A program made the translations under genes and the position numbers. The notes beneath the pieces were generated by a model. The model made no database searches. It was not told where the DNA came from and was given only the letters and a program-made list of their open reading frames with translations. A DNA stretch of 64,000 nucleotides, taken from positions 528,561-592,560 of the forward strand of contig QFPN01000001.1 in assembly GCA_003241695.1 (NCBI GenBank), given 5' to 3'. This DNA comes from Ancylobacter novellus (GTDB lineage: Bacteria; Pseudomonadota; Alphaproteobacteria; Rhizobiales; Methylopilaceae). The number at the start of each line of letters is the position of its first letter. Position 1 is the first letter of the stretch. This document shows positions 55,290-63,880 of this stretch, piece after piece.

Positions 55290-55661
55290 ATGACGCACCC
55301 GCTCCAGAACCTGACCTCGCCCGCAGCCCCCTTCGATCCGGCCGATACGCCGGTCGAGGCGACGGTGGCGCGCGGCGGCCGCCGACTGACGATGGTCTGG
55401 GCCGACGGCTCGGAGGCCTCCGCCTCGGCGGAGCGGCTGCGGCTCTCCTGCCGCTGCGCCTGGTGCACGAGGGCGCGGGCCGACGGCCGGTTCCCGGACG
55501 CCTTCGACGGCGCGGCGCTCGCCGCCGTCGAGCCCATGGGCGGCTACGCCGTCCACCTGACCTTCGCCGACGGCCACGACCGCGGAATTTTCCCCTGGAG
55601 CTTCCTGCGCCGTCTCGCGGCGGACGAAGCGGCGCCGCGCGAAACCGCGGCGGCCGCCTGA
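55290..55661 (+). CDS. DUF971 (gamma-butyrobetaine hydroxylase N-terminal-like) protein
   Basis: This is a 123-residue single-domain protein. The diagnostic part is LSCRCAWCTRARADGR, a Cys-X-Cys-X2-Cys cluster, followed by GGYAVHLTFADGHDRGIFPW. DUF971 proteins are often found near iron-sulfur proteins or their assembly factors; their function is not settled. It is 37 nt upstream of the AprA-like flavoprotein gene on the same strand, so it may help mature or regulate that iron-sulfur/flavin system. Confidence 0.88.
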   Translation: MTHPLQNLTSPAAPFDPADTPVEATVARGGRRLTMVWADGSEASASAERLRLSCRCAWCTRARADGRFPDAFDGAALAAVEPMGGYAVHLTFADGHDRGIFPWSFLRRLAADEAAPRETAAAA

Positions 55662-55698
55662 TCCTCCCTCGGCGCGACAGACACGGACGACCGGACCC

Positions 55699-57441
55699 AT
55701 GAGCCACGAACCGAAGACCGAGATCATCGAGACCGACCTGCTGGTCATCGGCGGCGGCACCGGCGGCCCGATGGCCGCCATCAAGGCCAAGGAGGCCAAT
55801 CCGAAGCTGCGCGTCGTCCTGATGGAGAAGGCGAACGTGAAGCGCTCCGGCGCGATCTCGATGGGCATGGACGGGCTGAACAACGCCATCGTGCCCGGCT
55901 ACGCCACGCCCGAGCAGTATGTGAAGGAGATCACCGTCGCCAATGACGGCGTGGTGCACCAGAAGGCCGTGATGGCCTACGCCACCGGCTCCTTCCCGAT
56001 GATCCAGTACCTCGACAAGCTCGGGGTGAAGTTCGAGAAGGACGGCTCCGGCGAATACAACATGCGCAAGGTCCACCACATGGGGACCTACGTGCTGCCG
56101 ATGCCCGAGGGGCACAACGTCAAGAAGGTGCTGTACCGCCAGCTCCGCCGACTGCAGGTCTCGGTCACCAACCGCTACATGGCGACGAGGCTGCTGAAGA
56201 CGCCCGACGGGCGCATCGCCGGCGCGGTCGGGGTCAACACGCGGACCTCCGAGTTCCTGGTGGTGAAGGCCAAGGCCGTGGTGCTGGCCTGCGGCGCCGC
56301 CGGCCGGCTCGGCCTGCCGGCCTCCGGCTACCTGTTCGGAACCTACGAGAACGCGGCCAATTGCGGCGACGGCTACGCCATGGCCTATCACGCCGGCGCC
56401 GAGCTCGCGAACCTCGAGTGCTACCAGATCAACCCGCTGATCAAGGACTACAACGGCCCGTCCTGCGCCTACGTCACCGGTCCGTTCGGCGGCTACACGG
56501 CGAACAACAAGGGCGACCGCTTCATCGAGTGCGACTACTGGTCGGGCCAGATGATGCTGGAGTTCTGGCGCGAGCTGCAGTCGGGCAACGGCCCGGTCTA
56601 CCTCAAGATGGACCATCTCGCCGAGGAGACGATCTCCGAGATCGAGACCATCCTGCACACCAACGAGCGGCCCTCGCGCGGGCGCTTCCACGAGCGGCGC
56701 GGCAACGACTACCGCAAGCGCCCGGTCGAGATGCACATCTCCGAGATCGGCTTCTGCTCCGGCCACTCGGCGTCCGGCGTCTGGGTCGACGAGAACGCCC
56801 GCACCACCATCCCCGGCCTCTACGCCGTCGGCGACATGGCGAGCGTGCCGCACAACTACATGCTGGGCGCCTTCGTCAACGGCGGGATCGCGGGCGCGGA
56901 CGCCGCCGAATACTGCGCGAACGTCGACCTCGCCGCTTACGACGAAGGCTATCTCGCCGCCGAGAAGGAGCGCGTGCTCGCCCCCACCCGCCGCGACGAC
57001 GGGCTGACGCCGTTCGAGATGGAGTTCAAGACACGCCGGCTGGTGAACGACTATCTCGAGCCGCCGAAGGTCACCGCCAAGATGGAGATCGCGCAGCGCC
57101 GCTTCGCCGAGATCCGCGAGGACCTGAACCAGCTCTGCGCGACCGACCCCCACGAGCTGCACCGCGCGCTCGAGATGCAGACCATCCTCGACTGCGCCGA
57201 CATGGCGGCCGCGGCCTCGCTCTACCGCACCGAAAGCCGCTGGGGCTTCTACCACCTCCGCGTCGACCATCCCGAGACCGACAACGAGAACTGGTACTGC
57301 CACACCATGCTGTTCAAGGACGAGCACGGCCGCATGTCCCACCGCAAGCGCGAGATCGACCCCTATGTGGTGCCGGTCGAGGAGGAGGAGATGGCGGCCT
57401 ACCACCAGCTCCGCGTGAAGACCCCGCAAGCGGCCGAGTGA
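55699..57441 (+). CDS. AprA-like FAD-dependent oxidoreductase of the fumarate reductase/APS reductase family
   Basis: This is a 580-residue flavoprotein. The FAD motif VIGGGTGGPMAA lies at about residues 15-26, KRSGAISMGMDGLNNAIVPG follows the flavin site, and CSGHSASGVWVDENARTTIP with GLYAVGDMASVPHNYMLGAF is the FAD-binding end. The wording is closer to the alpha subunit of adenylylsulfate reductase than to SdhA. It has no signal peptide, so it is cytoplasmic. An AprB-like ferredoxin starts 10 nt downstream. The organism appears to be an aerobe with no dissimilatory sulfate genes in view, so this is probably a paralogue acting on another, possibly organosulfur, compound brought in by the ABC importer nearby. 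The substrate is unknown. Confidence 0.87.
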   Translation: MSHEPKTEIIETDLLVIGGGTGGPMAAIKAKEANPKLRVVLMEKANVKRSGAISMGMDGLNNAIVPGYATPEQYVKEITVANDGVVHQKAVMAYATGSFPMIQYLDKLGVKFEKDGSGEYNMRKVHHMGTYVLPMPEGHNVKKVLYRQLRRLQVSVTNRYMATRLLKTPDGRIAGAVGVNTRTSEFLVVKAKAVVLACGAAGRLGLPASGYLFGTYENAANCGDGYAMAYHAGAELANLECYQINPLIKDYNGPSCAYVTGPFGGYTANNKGDRFIECDYWSGQMMLEFWRELQSGNGPVYLKMDHLAEETISEIETILHTNERPSRGRFHERRGNDYRKRPVEMHISEIGFCSGHSASGVWVDENARTTIPGLYAVGDMASVPHNYMLGAFVNGGIAGADAAEYCANVDLAAYDEGYLAAEKERVLAPTRRDDGLTPFEMEFKTRRLVNDYLEPPKVTAKMEIAQRRFAEIREDLNQLCATDPHELHRALEMQTILDCADMAAAASLYRTESRWGFYHLRVDHPETDNENWYCHTMLFKDEHGRMSHRKREIDPYVVPVEEEEMAAYHQLRVKTPQAAE

Positions 57442-57451
57442 GGAGACCAAG

Positions 57452-57685
57452 ATGCCGATCATCACCCATTCGCAGAGCGCCGCCGTCGTCATCGACGACG
57501 CCAAGTGCATCGCCGAGAAGGGCTGCACCGTCTGCGTCGACGTCTGCCCGCTCGACATCCTCGCGATCGACGAGGGACGCAAGAAGGCGTTCATGAAATA
57601 CGACGAGTGCTGGTACTGCATGCCCTGCGAGGCCGACTGCCCGACGGGCGCGGTCAAGGTCAACATCCCCTATCTGCTGCGCTGA
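57452..57685 (+). CDS. AprB-like di-cluster [4Fe-4S] ferredoxin
   Basis: This is a 77-residue protein with eight cluster Cys: Cys19, 25, 28 and 32 (CX5CX2CX3CP, as in KCIAEKGCTVCVDVCP) and Cys53, 56, 59 and 63 (CWYCMPCEADCP). It lacks the long tail of true AprB. It starts 10 nt after the flavoprotein gene and is surely its partner subunit, passing electrons to FAD. Confidence 0.93.
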   Translation: MPIITHSQSAAVVIDDAKCIAEKGCTVCVDVCPLDILAIDEGRKKAFMKYDECWYCMPCEADCPTGAVKVNIPYLLR

Positions 57686-57692
57686 CCCTCTC

Positions 57693-57811
57693 GGCGCCCC
57701 GGCCTTGAGCCGGGGCCCAGGAACGCATCCGCATCGCTTCTCGAGGCGTCGACGGCGCCGCCTGTTCCTTCGACGTCGCGGATATGGGCCCCGGCTCAAG
57801 GCCGGGGCGCC
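57693..57811. repeat. Long palindromic element with 26-bp perfect arms
   Basis: The left arm 57693-57718 (starting GGCGCCCCGGCCTTGAGCCG) is exactly complementary to 57786-57811, with a 67-nt loop. It begins 8 nt after the ferredoxin stop and ends 6 nt before the HEAT-repeat start, so it could block or attenuate read-through, or stabilise the upstream mRNA. Confidence 0.9.
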
Positions 57812-57817
57812 GCGAGG

Positions 57818-58801
57818 ATGAAACCACGGACCACGCCCATGCCCGTTTTCGACGCCTTCGACGACGATCTCGACGACCTGAAGGAGCGCGCGCAGGACCC
57901 CGACGCCGGCGTGCGGCGGGTCGCCATGATGGAGCTCGCCGAGCAGGTCGGCCCCGAGGCCGTGGTGCTGCTTCTCAAGGGCCTCGGCGACGACGACCCG
58001 CAGGTGCGCGCCGCCGCCGCCAAGGCGCTCGACGAGCATGACGGTCCGGAAGTCGTCGAGGGCCTCGTGGGCTCGCTCGAGGACAAGGACGAGATGGTCC
58101 GGCTCGCCGCCGCGGAGTCGCTTGCGGAGAAGAAGGAGCCGTCCTGCGCGGCGCTTCTGATCGAGCGCGCCGAGCATCCCGATCCCTTCGTGCAGGCCGC
58201 GGCGCTCCGCGCGCTGCGCGAGCTCACCCTGCCGGACGCGCTCGCCTCGGCGCTGCGCGCGCTCCGCAGCCCGGCGCCGGAAGTGCGCCGCGAGGGCCTC
58301 GGCGTGATCGGCTGGCTGAAGGCGGAGGAGGCCATGCCGGCGCTGATCGCGACGGCGTCCGATCCGGACCCGAGCGTGCGGCGCGCCACCATGTCGGCGC
58401 TAGTGTTCGTCCGTCCGGGCGGCCCCGGCGCCTCGACGCTGGTCGCGGGGTTGGCCGATCCGCACTGGCAGGTGCGCGAGGAGGCGGCGGTCTCCTCCGC
58501 CAAGATCCGGCTGCCGGAGGCGACCGTCGCGCTCATCGGCCTGATGACCGACGAGGTCTGGCAGGTGCGCGTCAAGGCCGCGAACGCGCTCGGGCGCCTC
58601 AGGGCCGAAAGCGCGGTCGACGCGCTGGGCGAGGCGCTCGGCGCCGAGATCAGCAACCTCCGCAAGGAGGCGGCCGCGGCGCTCGGCGAGATCGCCGCGC
58701 CGCGCGCGCTGAACTGGCTCGAACCTGCGATGGACGATCCCGACCCGGACGTCCGCAAGCTCATTCGTTGGGCGATCGGCCGCTGCCGCGAGGCGGTGTG
58801 A
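57818..58801 (+). CDS. HEAT-repeat (PBS-lyase type) protein
   Basis: This is a 327-residue all-helical solenoid of about nine repeats with the pattern D-D-x-x-V-R-x-x-A-A-x-A-L, for example DDPQVRAAAAKALDE, DKDEMVRLAAAESLAE and DPDPSVRRATMSALVF. The start may be the ATG at 57818 or, giving 320 residues, the one at 57839. PBS-type HEAT proteins act as scaffolds or help insert cofactors. Located between the flavoprotein/ferredoxin pair and the regulator, it may be an assembly or adaptor protein for that enzyme. Confidence 0.88.
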   Translation: MKPRTTPMPVFDAFDDDLDDLKERAQDPDAGVRRVAMMELAEQVGPEAVVLLLKGLGDDDPQVRAAAAKALDEHDGPEVVEGLVGSLEDKDEMVRLAAAESLAEKKEPSCAALLIERAEHPDPFVQAAALRALRELTLPDALASALRALRSPAPEVRREGLGVIGWLKAEEAMPALIATASDPDPSVRRATMSALVFVRPGGPGASTLVAGLADPHWQVREEAAVSSAKIRLPEATVALIGLMTDEVWQVRVKAANALGRLRAESAVDALGEALGAEISNLRKEAAAALGEIAAPRALNWLEPAMDDPDPDVRKLIRWAIGRCREAV

Positions 58802-58846
58802 GGAGCGCTCCCTTCCGAGCTCCCACGACGCCGATCCGTCCCACGC

Positions 58847-58878
58847 CGCGCCGGAGGTCCTCTCCGGCGCGTTTTTTT
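58847..58878 (+). terminator. Intrinsic terminator after the HEAT-repeat gene
   Basis: CGCGCCGGAG pairs perfectly with CTCCGGCGCG around a 5-nt loop, followed by a T7 run from 58872. It ends the flavoprotein-ferredoxin-HEAT transcript. The rest of the 367-nt gap to 59168 holds no gene I can support, only the inverted repeat at 59136. Confidence 0.85.
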
Positions 58879-59135
58879 ATCACCTTTTCAGAGGCTTGAG
58901 GCTCAGGTCTTCTGAAAGCGCCCGCATTGCGCGCGCTCTTCTTCTCCCCCAGCGGAAACGTCCGCGAACTCGGCGCAGGCGCCGTTCTCCCCTGCCCCTT
59001 GCGGGAAGGGAGCGGAAGCGTCGCGCACGTTTTGCTTAGGTTTCCGCCGGGGAGAAGCAAAGATCCCCGCTCCGCTTCACATCAAATCGCTGCCCGACCT
59101 TTCACCTTGGAACTGGAACGATTCCGTGGTTTGCT

Positions 59136-59155
59136 GCATCGCGTCATAGCGATGC
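59136..59155. promoter_or_regulatory. Inverted repeat just upstream of the Crp-type gene
   Basis: GCATCGC and GCGATGC form a perfect 7-bp dyad with a 6-nt spacer, 13 nt before the ATG at 59169. It could be a self-repression site or an mRNA hairpin close to the ribosome-binding site. It does not match the classic TTGAT-N4-ATCAA FNR box. Confidence 0.4.
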
Positions 59156-59168
59156 GAGGGACCCGAGA

Positions 59169-59957
59169 ATGGCTCCGACCGCCGCCGTCGCCTGGCCGCC
59201 GATGATGTCGGCCCGCCCGGCGCTTCCAGCCGCCGCCGCGGCTCTTCTTCTCTCCGAAGGCGAAGGCGCGCCGGAAGGCCGCATGCGCCAGCGGCCGCTG
59301 CTCGAGGGATTGAGCGAAGCCGAAAAGCAGAAGGTCGTCGCGCGCGGCCGCAAGCGCGTGCTCTATCGCGGCGCGACCCTGTTCTCCCAGGGCTCCTCCC
59401 ATGACGGCATCTATCTGGTGGAGTCCGGCCGCATCCGCGTGTTCTACGCCGCGCCGTCCGGCCGCGAGATCACGCTCGCCTACTGGTATCCGGGCAATTT
59501 CGTCGGCGGGCCGGAAGTGTTCGGCGGCGGCGCGCATGTCTGGTCCGGCATGGCGGCGAGCAATTCGAGCGTGCTGCACATTCCCGGAGCGGCGCTGCGC
59601 GAGCTCGTGCTCGAGATCCCGGCGCTCGCCCTCGGCGTGATCGAGGGCCTGGTGTTCAAGGGCAAGTGCTACTCGACCATGGCGCAGATGCTCGGCACGC
59701 GCTCGATCACCGAACGGCTCGCCCATCTCCTGCTCCACCTCGCCGACCTCTACGGCGTGCCCGAGGACGACGGCGTGCTGATCGCCGCGAGCTTCACCCA
59801 CGCCGACCTCGCCCATCTCGTGGGCGCGACCCGGCAGTGGGTGACCATCAGCCTGAAGCGGCTCGCCGAACGCGGCGTGGTCGAGGCGGGGCGCAGCGAG
59901 ATCCTGATCCGCCGTCCCGACCTGCTCGCCGAGATGCGTCACGGCGGCGACGCCTAA
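59169..59957 (+). CDS. Crp/Fnr-family transcriptional regulator without FNR cysteines
   Basis: This 262-residue protein has a 40-residue N-terminal lead, a cNMP-binding fold (LYRGATLFSQGSSHDGIYLV, SGRIRVFY, YWYPGNFVGGPEVFG), a dimer helix and a winged HTH (THADLAHLVGATRQWVTISL KRL). It has only one Cys (in KGKCYS), so it cannot hold an FNR-type cluster and must sense something else, perhaps a small ligand. It stands between the flavoprotein genes and the second ABC importer and is the likely regulator of both. An internal start at residue 39 is possible. Confidence 0.9.
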   Translation: MAPTAAVAWPPMMSARPALPAAAAALLLSEGEGAPEGRMRQRPLLEGLSEAEKQKVVARGRKRVLYRGATLFSQGSSHDGIYLVESGRIRVFYAAPSGREITLAYWYPGNFVGGPEVFGGGAHVWSGMAASNSSVLHIPGAALRELVLEIPALALGVIEGLVFKGKCYSTMAQMLGTRSITERLAHLLLHLADLYGVPEDDGVLIAASFTHADLAHLVGATRQWVTISLKRLAERGVVEAGRSEILIRRPDLLAEMRHGGDA

Positions 59958-60125
59958 TCCTCGTGCAATGGCGAAGCAGATCCGCCTCCCTTCGAGGCGC
60001 CCGCCAAATTCTCGGAAACTAATCGACAGTCCTGCCCCGACTTCATTTGAAGGCCGCATCGGCCGCTTCGATGATGCTCGCGTCGGAGGCCACCGGCGGC
60101 CCCGGTTCCGAAAGCGAGGCGAGCG

Positions 60126-61556
60126 ATGACGGCATCCTGGTTCAACCGTGGTTCGACTTCCCTTGCGGCGCTCGCGCTTGCCGCAGGTCTTGTCTCAGCC
60201 CCGGCGACGTCGGCCCTGGCCGAAACGCTGACCATCGGCATCGGCACGCAGGACACCACCACCAACACGGTCACCACCGGCGCGGTGATCCGCGAGCTCA
60301 AGCTGCTGGAGAAGCGGCTGCCGAAGGACGGCAAATACGCCGGCCTCGACATCAAGCTCGACTGGCAGAACTTCACCTCCGGCCCGCCCGTCACCAACGG
60401 CATGATGGCGAACAAGCTGCAGTTCGGCGGCATGGGCGACTATCCGCTGGTGGTGAACGGCTTCACTTTTCAGAACAACGCCGAGTCGAAGTCGCAGCTG
60501 ATCGCGGTCGCGGCCTACAACATGGACGGGTCCGGCAACGGCGTCGTGGTCCACAAGGACAGCCCCTATTATTCGCTCGCCGACCTCAAGGGGAAGGTGC
60601 TGAGCGTGCCCTTCGGCTCCGCCGCCCACGGCATGGTGCTGAAGGCGATGCAGGACGCCAAGCTCCCGAAAGACTTCTTCCATCTCGTGAGCCAGAGCCC
60701 CGAGGTCGGCTCCACGAACCTGAAGGAGCAGAAGATCGACGCCCACGCCGACTTCGTGCCCTTCGCCGAGCTGCTGCCGTTCCGCGGCTTCGCGCGCAAG
60801 ATCTTCGACGGCGTGCAGACCAACCTTCCGACCTTCCACGGCGTCGTGGTCCGCACCGACTTCGCGGAGAAGTATCCGGAGATCGTCGACGCCTATCTCC
60901 AGGCCGCCATGGACGCGGCGGCATGGGTCAAGCAAGACCCCAAGCGCGCCGCCGAGATGATCTCGAAATGGACCGGCACCGACAAGGAAGTGGTCTACGT
61001 CTTCCTTGGCCCGGGCGGCATCATGACCGTCGATCCGACGATCAAGAAGCCGCTGGTCGAAGCCGCCAAGGTCGACGCCAAGGTCTTGCAGGACATGGGG
61101 CGGATGAAGGAGTTCGACGTCGACGGCTGGGTCAACGACAGCTACCTGCGCGCCGCCTTCAAGGCCCGCGGGCTCGACTACGACAAACAGCTCTCCTCGA
61201 CGGCCAACTACGAGGTCAAGGGCGAGGACGGCTTCTGCAAGACCAAGATCACAGAGCCGCGCAAAGCCGGCGAGATCTGGGTGAAGGACGGCGACATCCT
61301 GCCGTTCTCCTCCGCCGCCTGCACGCTCGGGGCCTATCGCGACTTCCAGACGAAGGGGACAGCGATGAACGTCGCCTACGTGTTCGACACGGCGCGCGGC
61401 ATCAAGCTCTTCGCCGACAAGGCCTTCTACGTCGCGAGCGAGAAGGGCGAGCTTGCGCCCTTCATGCTGAAGGCCGACGCCGAGGCCTATGCGGCCTCCT
61501 CGGGCGGCAAGGTGGTGTCGTTCGACGACGCCCTCGCCGCCGCGACGAAGGGCTGA
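60126..61556 (+). CDS. ABC transporter substrate-binding protein, long NitT/TauT type
   Basis: This is a 476-residue precursor with a signal peptide (core SLAALALAAGLVSAPATSAL, cut near ALA). Lobe segments GPPVTNGMMANKLQFGGMGD and GKVLSVPFGSAAHGMVLKAM mark the family. At about 440 mature residues it is longer than the usual 300; the extra C-terminal 100 residues (from about FCKTKITEPRKAGEIW) include two Cys that could pair. It is followed by permease and ATPase genes in one operon. The ligand is unknown; sulfonates, taurine-like compounds or nitrogenous anions are typical for the family. Confidence 0.88.
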   Translation: MTASWFNRGSTSLAALALAAGLVSAPATSALAETLTIGIGTQDTTTNTVTTGAVIRELKLLEKRLPKDGKYAGLDIKLDWQNFTSGPPVTNGMMANKLQFGGMGDYPLVVNGFTFQNNAESKSQLIAVAAYNMDGSGNGVVVHKDSPYYSLADLKGKVLSVPFGSAAHGMVLKAMQDAKLPKDFFHLVSQSPEVGSTNLKEQKIDAHADFVPFAELLPFRGFARKIFDGVQTNLPTFHGVVVRTDFAEKYPEIVDAYLQAAMDAAAWVKQDPKRAAEMISKWTGTDKEVVYVFLGPGGIMTVDPTIKKPLVEAAKVDAKVLQDMGRMKEFDVDGWVNDSYLRAAFKARGLDYDKQLSSTANYEVKGEDGFCKTKITEPRKAGEIWVKDGDILPFSSAACTLGAYRDFQTKGTAMNVAYVFDTARGIKLFADKAFYVASEKGELAPFMLKADAEAYAASSGGKVVSFDDALAAATKG

Positions 61557-61561
61557 CGGCG

Positions 61562-62428
61562 ATGGCGGGCTCCTTCGCCGCCGCCGGACGGCCGCCGATC
61601 GCCCCGGCGACGCCGTCCTCCGTCCGCCGGGAGGCCCCGCGCCTGCCGGCCTGGCTCCGCCGCCTGCCATGGCGGGCGGCGGCGACGGGCTTCGTCTCGC
61701 TCGCGCTGTTCGTGCTCGCCTGGCACCTGCTGACGACCTACCGGGTCAACGCCTATGTGCGTTTCGCCAACGTGCCCTCGCCCGCCGACGTGCTGGCGAG
61801 CGCGGAGACGGCGCTGTCGAGCAGCGCGTTCTTCACCCATGTGGGCGTGAGCTGCCGGCGCATCCTCTTCGGCTTCCTGGTCGCCGCGGCGATCGCGGTT
61901 CCGCTCGGCCTGCTGATGGGGCGCTTCCGGCCGATCCGGGAGTTCGTCTTCCCGGTCGCCGAGGTGCTGCGGCCGATCCCGGCGATCGCCTGGGTCCCGA
62001 TGGCGATCATGCTGTGGCCGACCAACGAGCAGTCGATCGTGTTCATTACCTTCCTCGGCTCGTTCTTCCCGATCCTGCTCAACACGCTGCACGGCATGGC
62101 GACGGTCGACCCGGTGCTGGTGCGCGCCGCCCGTTCGCTCGGGGCGAGCGAGGCCGCGACCTTCCGCGAGGTCTATCTGCCCGCGACGCTGCCGCAGATC
62201 TTCACCGGGCTGACCGTCGGCATGGGCGTCGCCTGGGTCTCGCTGATCGCGGCCGAGATGATCTCGGGCCAGTTCGGCGTCGGCTACTTCACCTGGGAGG
62301 CCTACAGCCTCGTCCAGTATCCCGACATCGCGCTCGGCATGATCACGATCGGGCTGCTCGGCCTCGCCTCGAGCTTCGCGATCCGCCTGATCGGCCGCCT
62401 CGCAATGCCCTGGAGCGCCGCCCGATGA
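61562..62428 (+). CDS. ABC transporter permease (SsuC/TauC-like)
   Basis: This is a 288-residue inner-membrane permease with the family motif EVLRPIPAIAWVPMAIMLWP and the ATPase-docking loop AARSLGASEAATFREVYLPA. The ATG at 61562 is 5 nt after the binding-protein stop, and the end overlaps the ATPase gene by 4 nt. Only one permease gene is present, so the channel is a homodimer, unlike the importer at 1-6 kb. Confidence 0.92.
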   Translation: MAGSFAAAGRPPIAPATPSSVRREAPRLPAWLRRLPWRAAATGFVSLALFVLAWHLLTTYRVNAYVRFANVPSPADVLASAETALSSSAFFTHVGVSCRRILFGFLVAAAIAVPLGLLMGRFRPIREFVFPVAEVLRPIPAIAWVPMAIMLWPTNEQSIVFITFLGSFFPILLNTLHGMATVDPVLVRAARSLGASEAATFREVYLPATLPQIFTGLTVGMGVAWVSLIAAEMISGQFGVGYFTWEAYSLVQYPDIALGMITIGLLGLASSFAIRLIGRLAMPWSAAR

Positions 62429-63342
62429 CCGTCGTCTCGCTCAAGCGCGCGGAAGCCGAGGCGCCGCGCCCCGCCGACGCTCCCGCCCCCGGCGCCCGCG
62501 GTCGCATCGAGATCCGCGACTTCGGCCTGAAGTACCGCACGGCCGACGGCGAGACCGACGCGGTCTCGGGCGTGTCGCTGACCGTGGAGCCCGGCGAGTT
62601 CGTCTCGATCATCGGGCCGTCGGGCTGCGGCAAGTCCACCATGCTGAACGCGCTGGCGGGCTTCCTGAAGCCGACCTCCGGCACGGTGCTGGTCGACGGC
62701 AAGCCGATCCAGGGGCCGGGCGCCGACCGCGGCATGATCTTCCAGCAATATTCGCTCTTCCCCTGGAAGACCGTGGTCGAGAACGTCGAGTTCGGCCTCA
62801 AGATGCAGGGGATCGACCGCGCCGAGCGCAGGCGCCGGGCCCGCACCCTGCTCGGCCTCGCGGGGCTGTCGCAGTTCGAGAACCACTATCCGGACGCGCT
62901 CTCGGGCGGCATGAAGCAGCGCGTCGGCATCGTGCGGGCGCTCGCCACGGGCCCGCGGATCCTGCTGCTCGACGAGCCGTTCGGCGCGCTCGACGCGCAG
63001 ACGCGGCTGATCATGCAGCAGATCCTCACCAACATGTGGCAGCGGCTGAAGATCTCGGTGCTGTTCGTGACCCACGACATCGACGAGGCGATCTTCCTGT
63101 CGGACCGGGTCTACGTCATGACCGCGCGTCCGGGCTCGGTGAAGGCCGAGGTCGCGGTCCCGCTGCCGCGGCCGCGCGATCCCGCGCTGATCATGTCGTC
63201 GGAGTTCCTGGCGCTGCGGCGCGGGCTGATGTCGCTCATCCGCGAGGAGAGCCTTAAGGCCATGGGCGGCGAGATCAACGAGGACGCGCTGAAGGGGCTG
63301 GCCGCCACCTTCGACGACGGCGACGTCGCCCGCGCGCTCTGA
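62425..63342 (+). CDS. ABC transporter ATPase (SsuB/TauB-like)
   Basis: This is a 305-residue ATPase with every motif intact: Walker [11 protein letters not shown]-loop [10 protein letters not shown], signature LSGGMKQR, Walker [12 protein letters not shown] and H-loop VTHDIDEA. It forms a homodimer with two working sites. Its start overlaps the permease stop. The C-terminal 50 residues after the ABC domain carry a short extension ending DDGDVARAL. Confidence 0.94.
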   Translation: MTVVSLKRAEAEAPRPADAPAPGARGRIEIRDFGLKYRTADGETDAVSGVSLTVEPGEFVSIIGPSGCGKSTMLNALAGFLKPTSGTVLVDGKPIQGPGADRGMIFQQYSLFPWKTVVENVEFGLKMQGIDRAERRRRARTLLGLAGLSQFENHYPDALSGGMKQRVGIVRALATGPRILLLDEPFGALDAQTRLIMQQILTNMWQRLKISVLFVTHDIDEAIFLSDRVYVMTARPGSVKAEVAVPLPRPRDPALIMSSEFLALRRGLMSLIREESLKAMGGEINEDALKGLAATFDDGDVARAL

Positions 63343-63386
63343 GGCGCGGGCGTCTTTCAGGACTTCCAATCGAGGACGGACCGAAG

Positions 63387-63725
63387 ATGACTTACGTCGT
63401 CACGGAAAACTGCATCCGCTGCAAATACATGGACTGCGTCGAGGTCTGCCCGGTCGACTGCTTCTACATGGGCGAGACCATGCTGGTGATCGCCCCCGGC
63501 GAATGCATCGACTGCGGCGTCTGCGAGCCGGAATGCCCGGCGGAAGCGATCAAGGCCGACACGGAGCCGGGCCTCGAGGGCTGGATCGCGCTCAACGCCA
63601 AATACGCCGCCGTCTGGCCGAACGTCTCCGAAAAGGGCGAGCCGCCCGCCGACGCCGCCGACTGGGACGGCGCGCCGGGCAAGCTCGAAGCCGTGTTCGG
63701 CCACGCCGATCCGGCCGCGGCCTGA
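63387..63725 (+). CDS. fdxA: 7Fe ferredoxin (FdxA type)
   Basis: This 112-residue ferredoxin has [3Fe-4S] and [4Fe-4S] clusters. The N-terminal Cys pattern is Cys9, 12, 17, 21 and 25 ([18 protein letters not shown]) and the second group Cys40, 43, 46 and 50 ([13 protein letters not shown]). The 60-residue C-terminal tail ([19 protein letters not shown]) is typical of FdxA. It is 44 nt after the ATPase gene and shortly before a ferredoxin-NADP reductase gene, so it probably carries electrons from NADPH towards the AprA/AprB-like enzyme. Confidence 0.94.
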   Translation: MTYVVTENCIRCKYMDCVEVCPVDCFYMGETMLVIAPGECIDCGVCEPECPAEAIKADTEPGLEGWIALNAKYAAVWPNVSEKGEPPADAADWDGAPGKLEAVFGHADPAAA

Positions 63726-63741
63726 GCAGGCGCCCGAACCA

Positions 63742-63841
63742 CCGCCGTCATGCCCGCTTTTCGCAGGCATCCACGACTTTCCTTCGAACCGCAGCGTAAC
63801 CCGAAGTCGTGGATACCCGCCTTCGGCGGGCATGACGGCGG
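63742..63841. repeat. 100-bp palindromic element, same family as 46140
   Basis: CCGCCGTCATGCCCG (63742-63756) is exactly complementary to 63827-63841, and inner segments (CCACGACTT / AAGTCGTGG) extend the stem after a bulge. It sits between fdxA and the reductase gene. Confidence 0.88.
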
Positions 63842-63880
63842 AGTCGAACCCATCACGCCCGAAGCCGGAGACCGACGCCG

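Noticed and set aside
53986..57666. A 3.7-kb open frame on the minus strand
   Set aside because: It lies opposite the EamA, DUF971 and flavoprotein genes and translates to Arg/His/Ala-rich sequence without motifs, as GC-rich antisense frames do.
55699..57685. True dissimilatory APS reductase (AprAB)
   Set aside because: The ferredoxin lacks the AprB tail, and no sat, dsr or qmo genes are nearby; the family resemblance does not prove the reaction.
58802..59168. Small open frames in the gap before the Crp-type gene
   Set aside because: They are short, lack ribosome-binding sites and cross the terminator or the inverted repeat.
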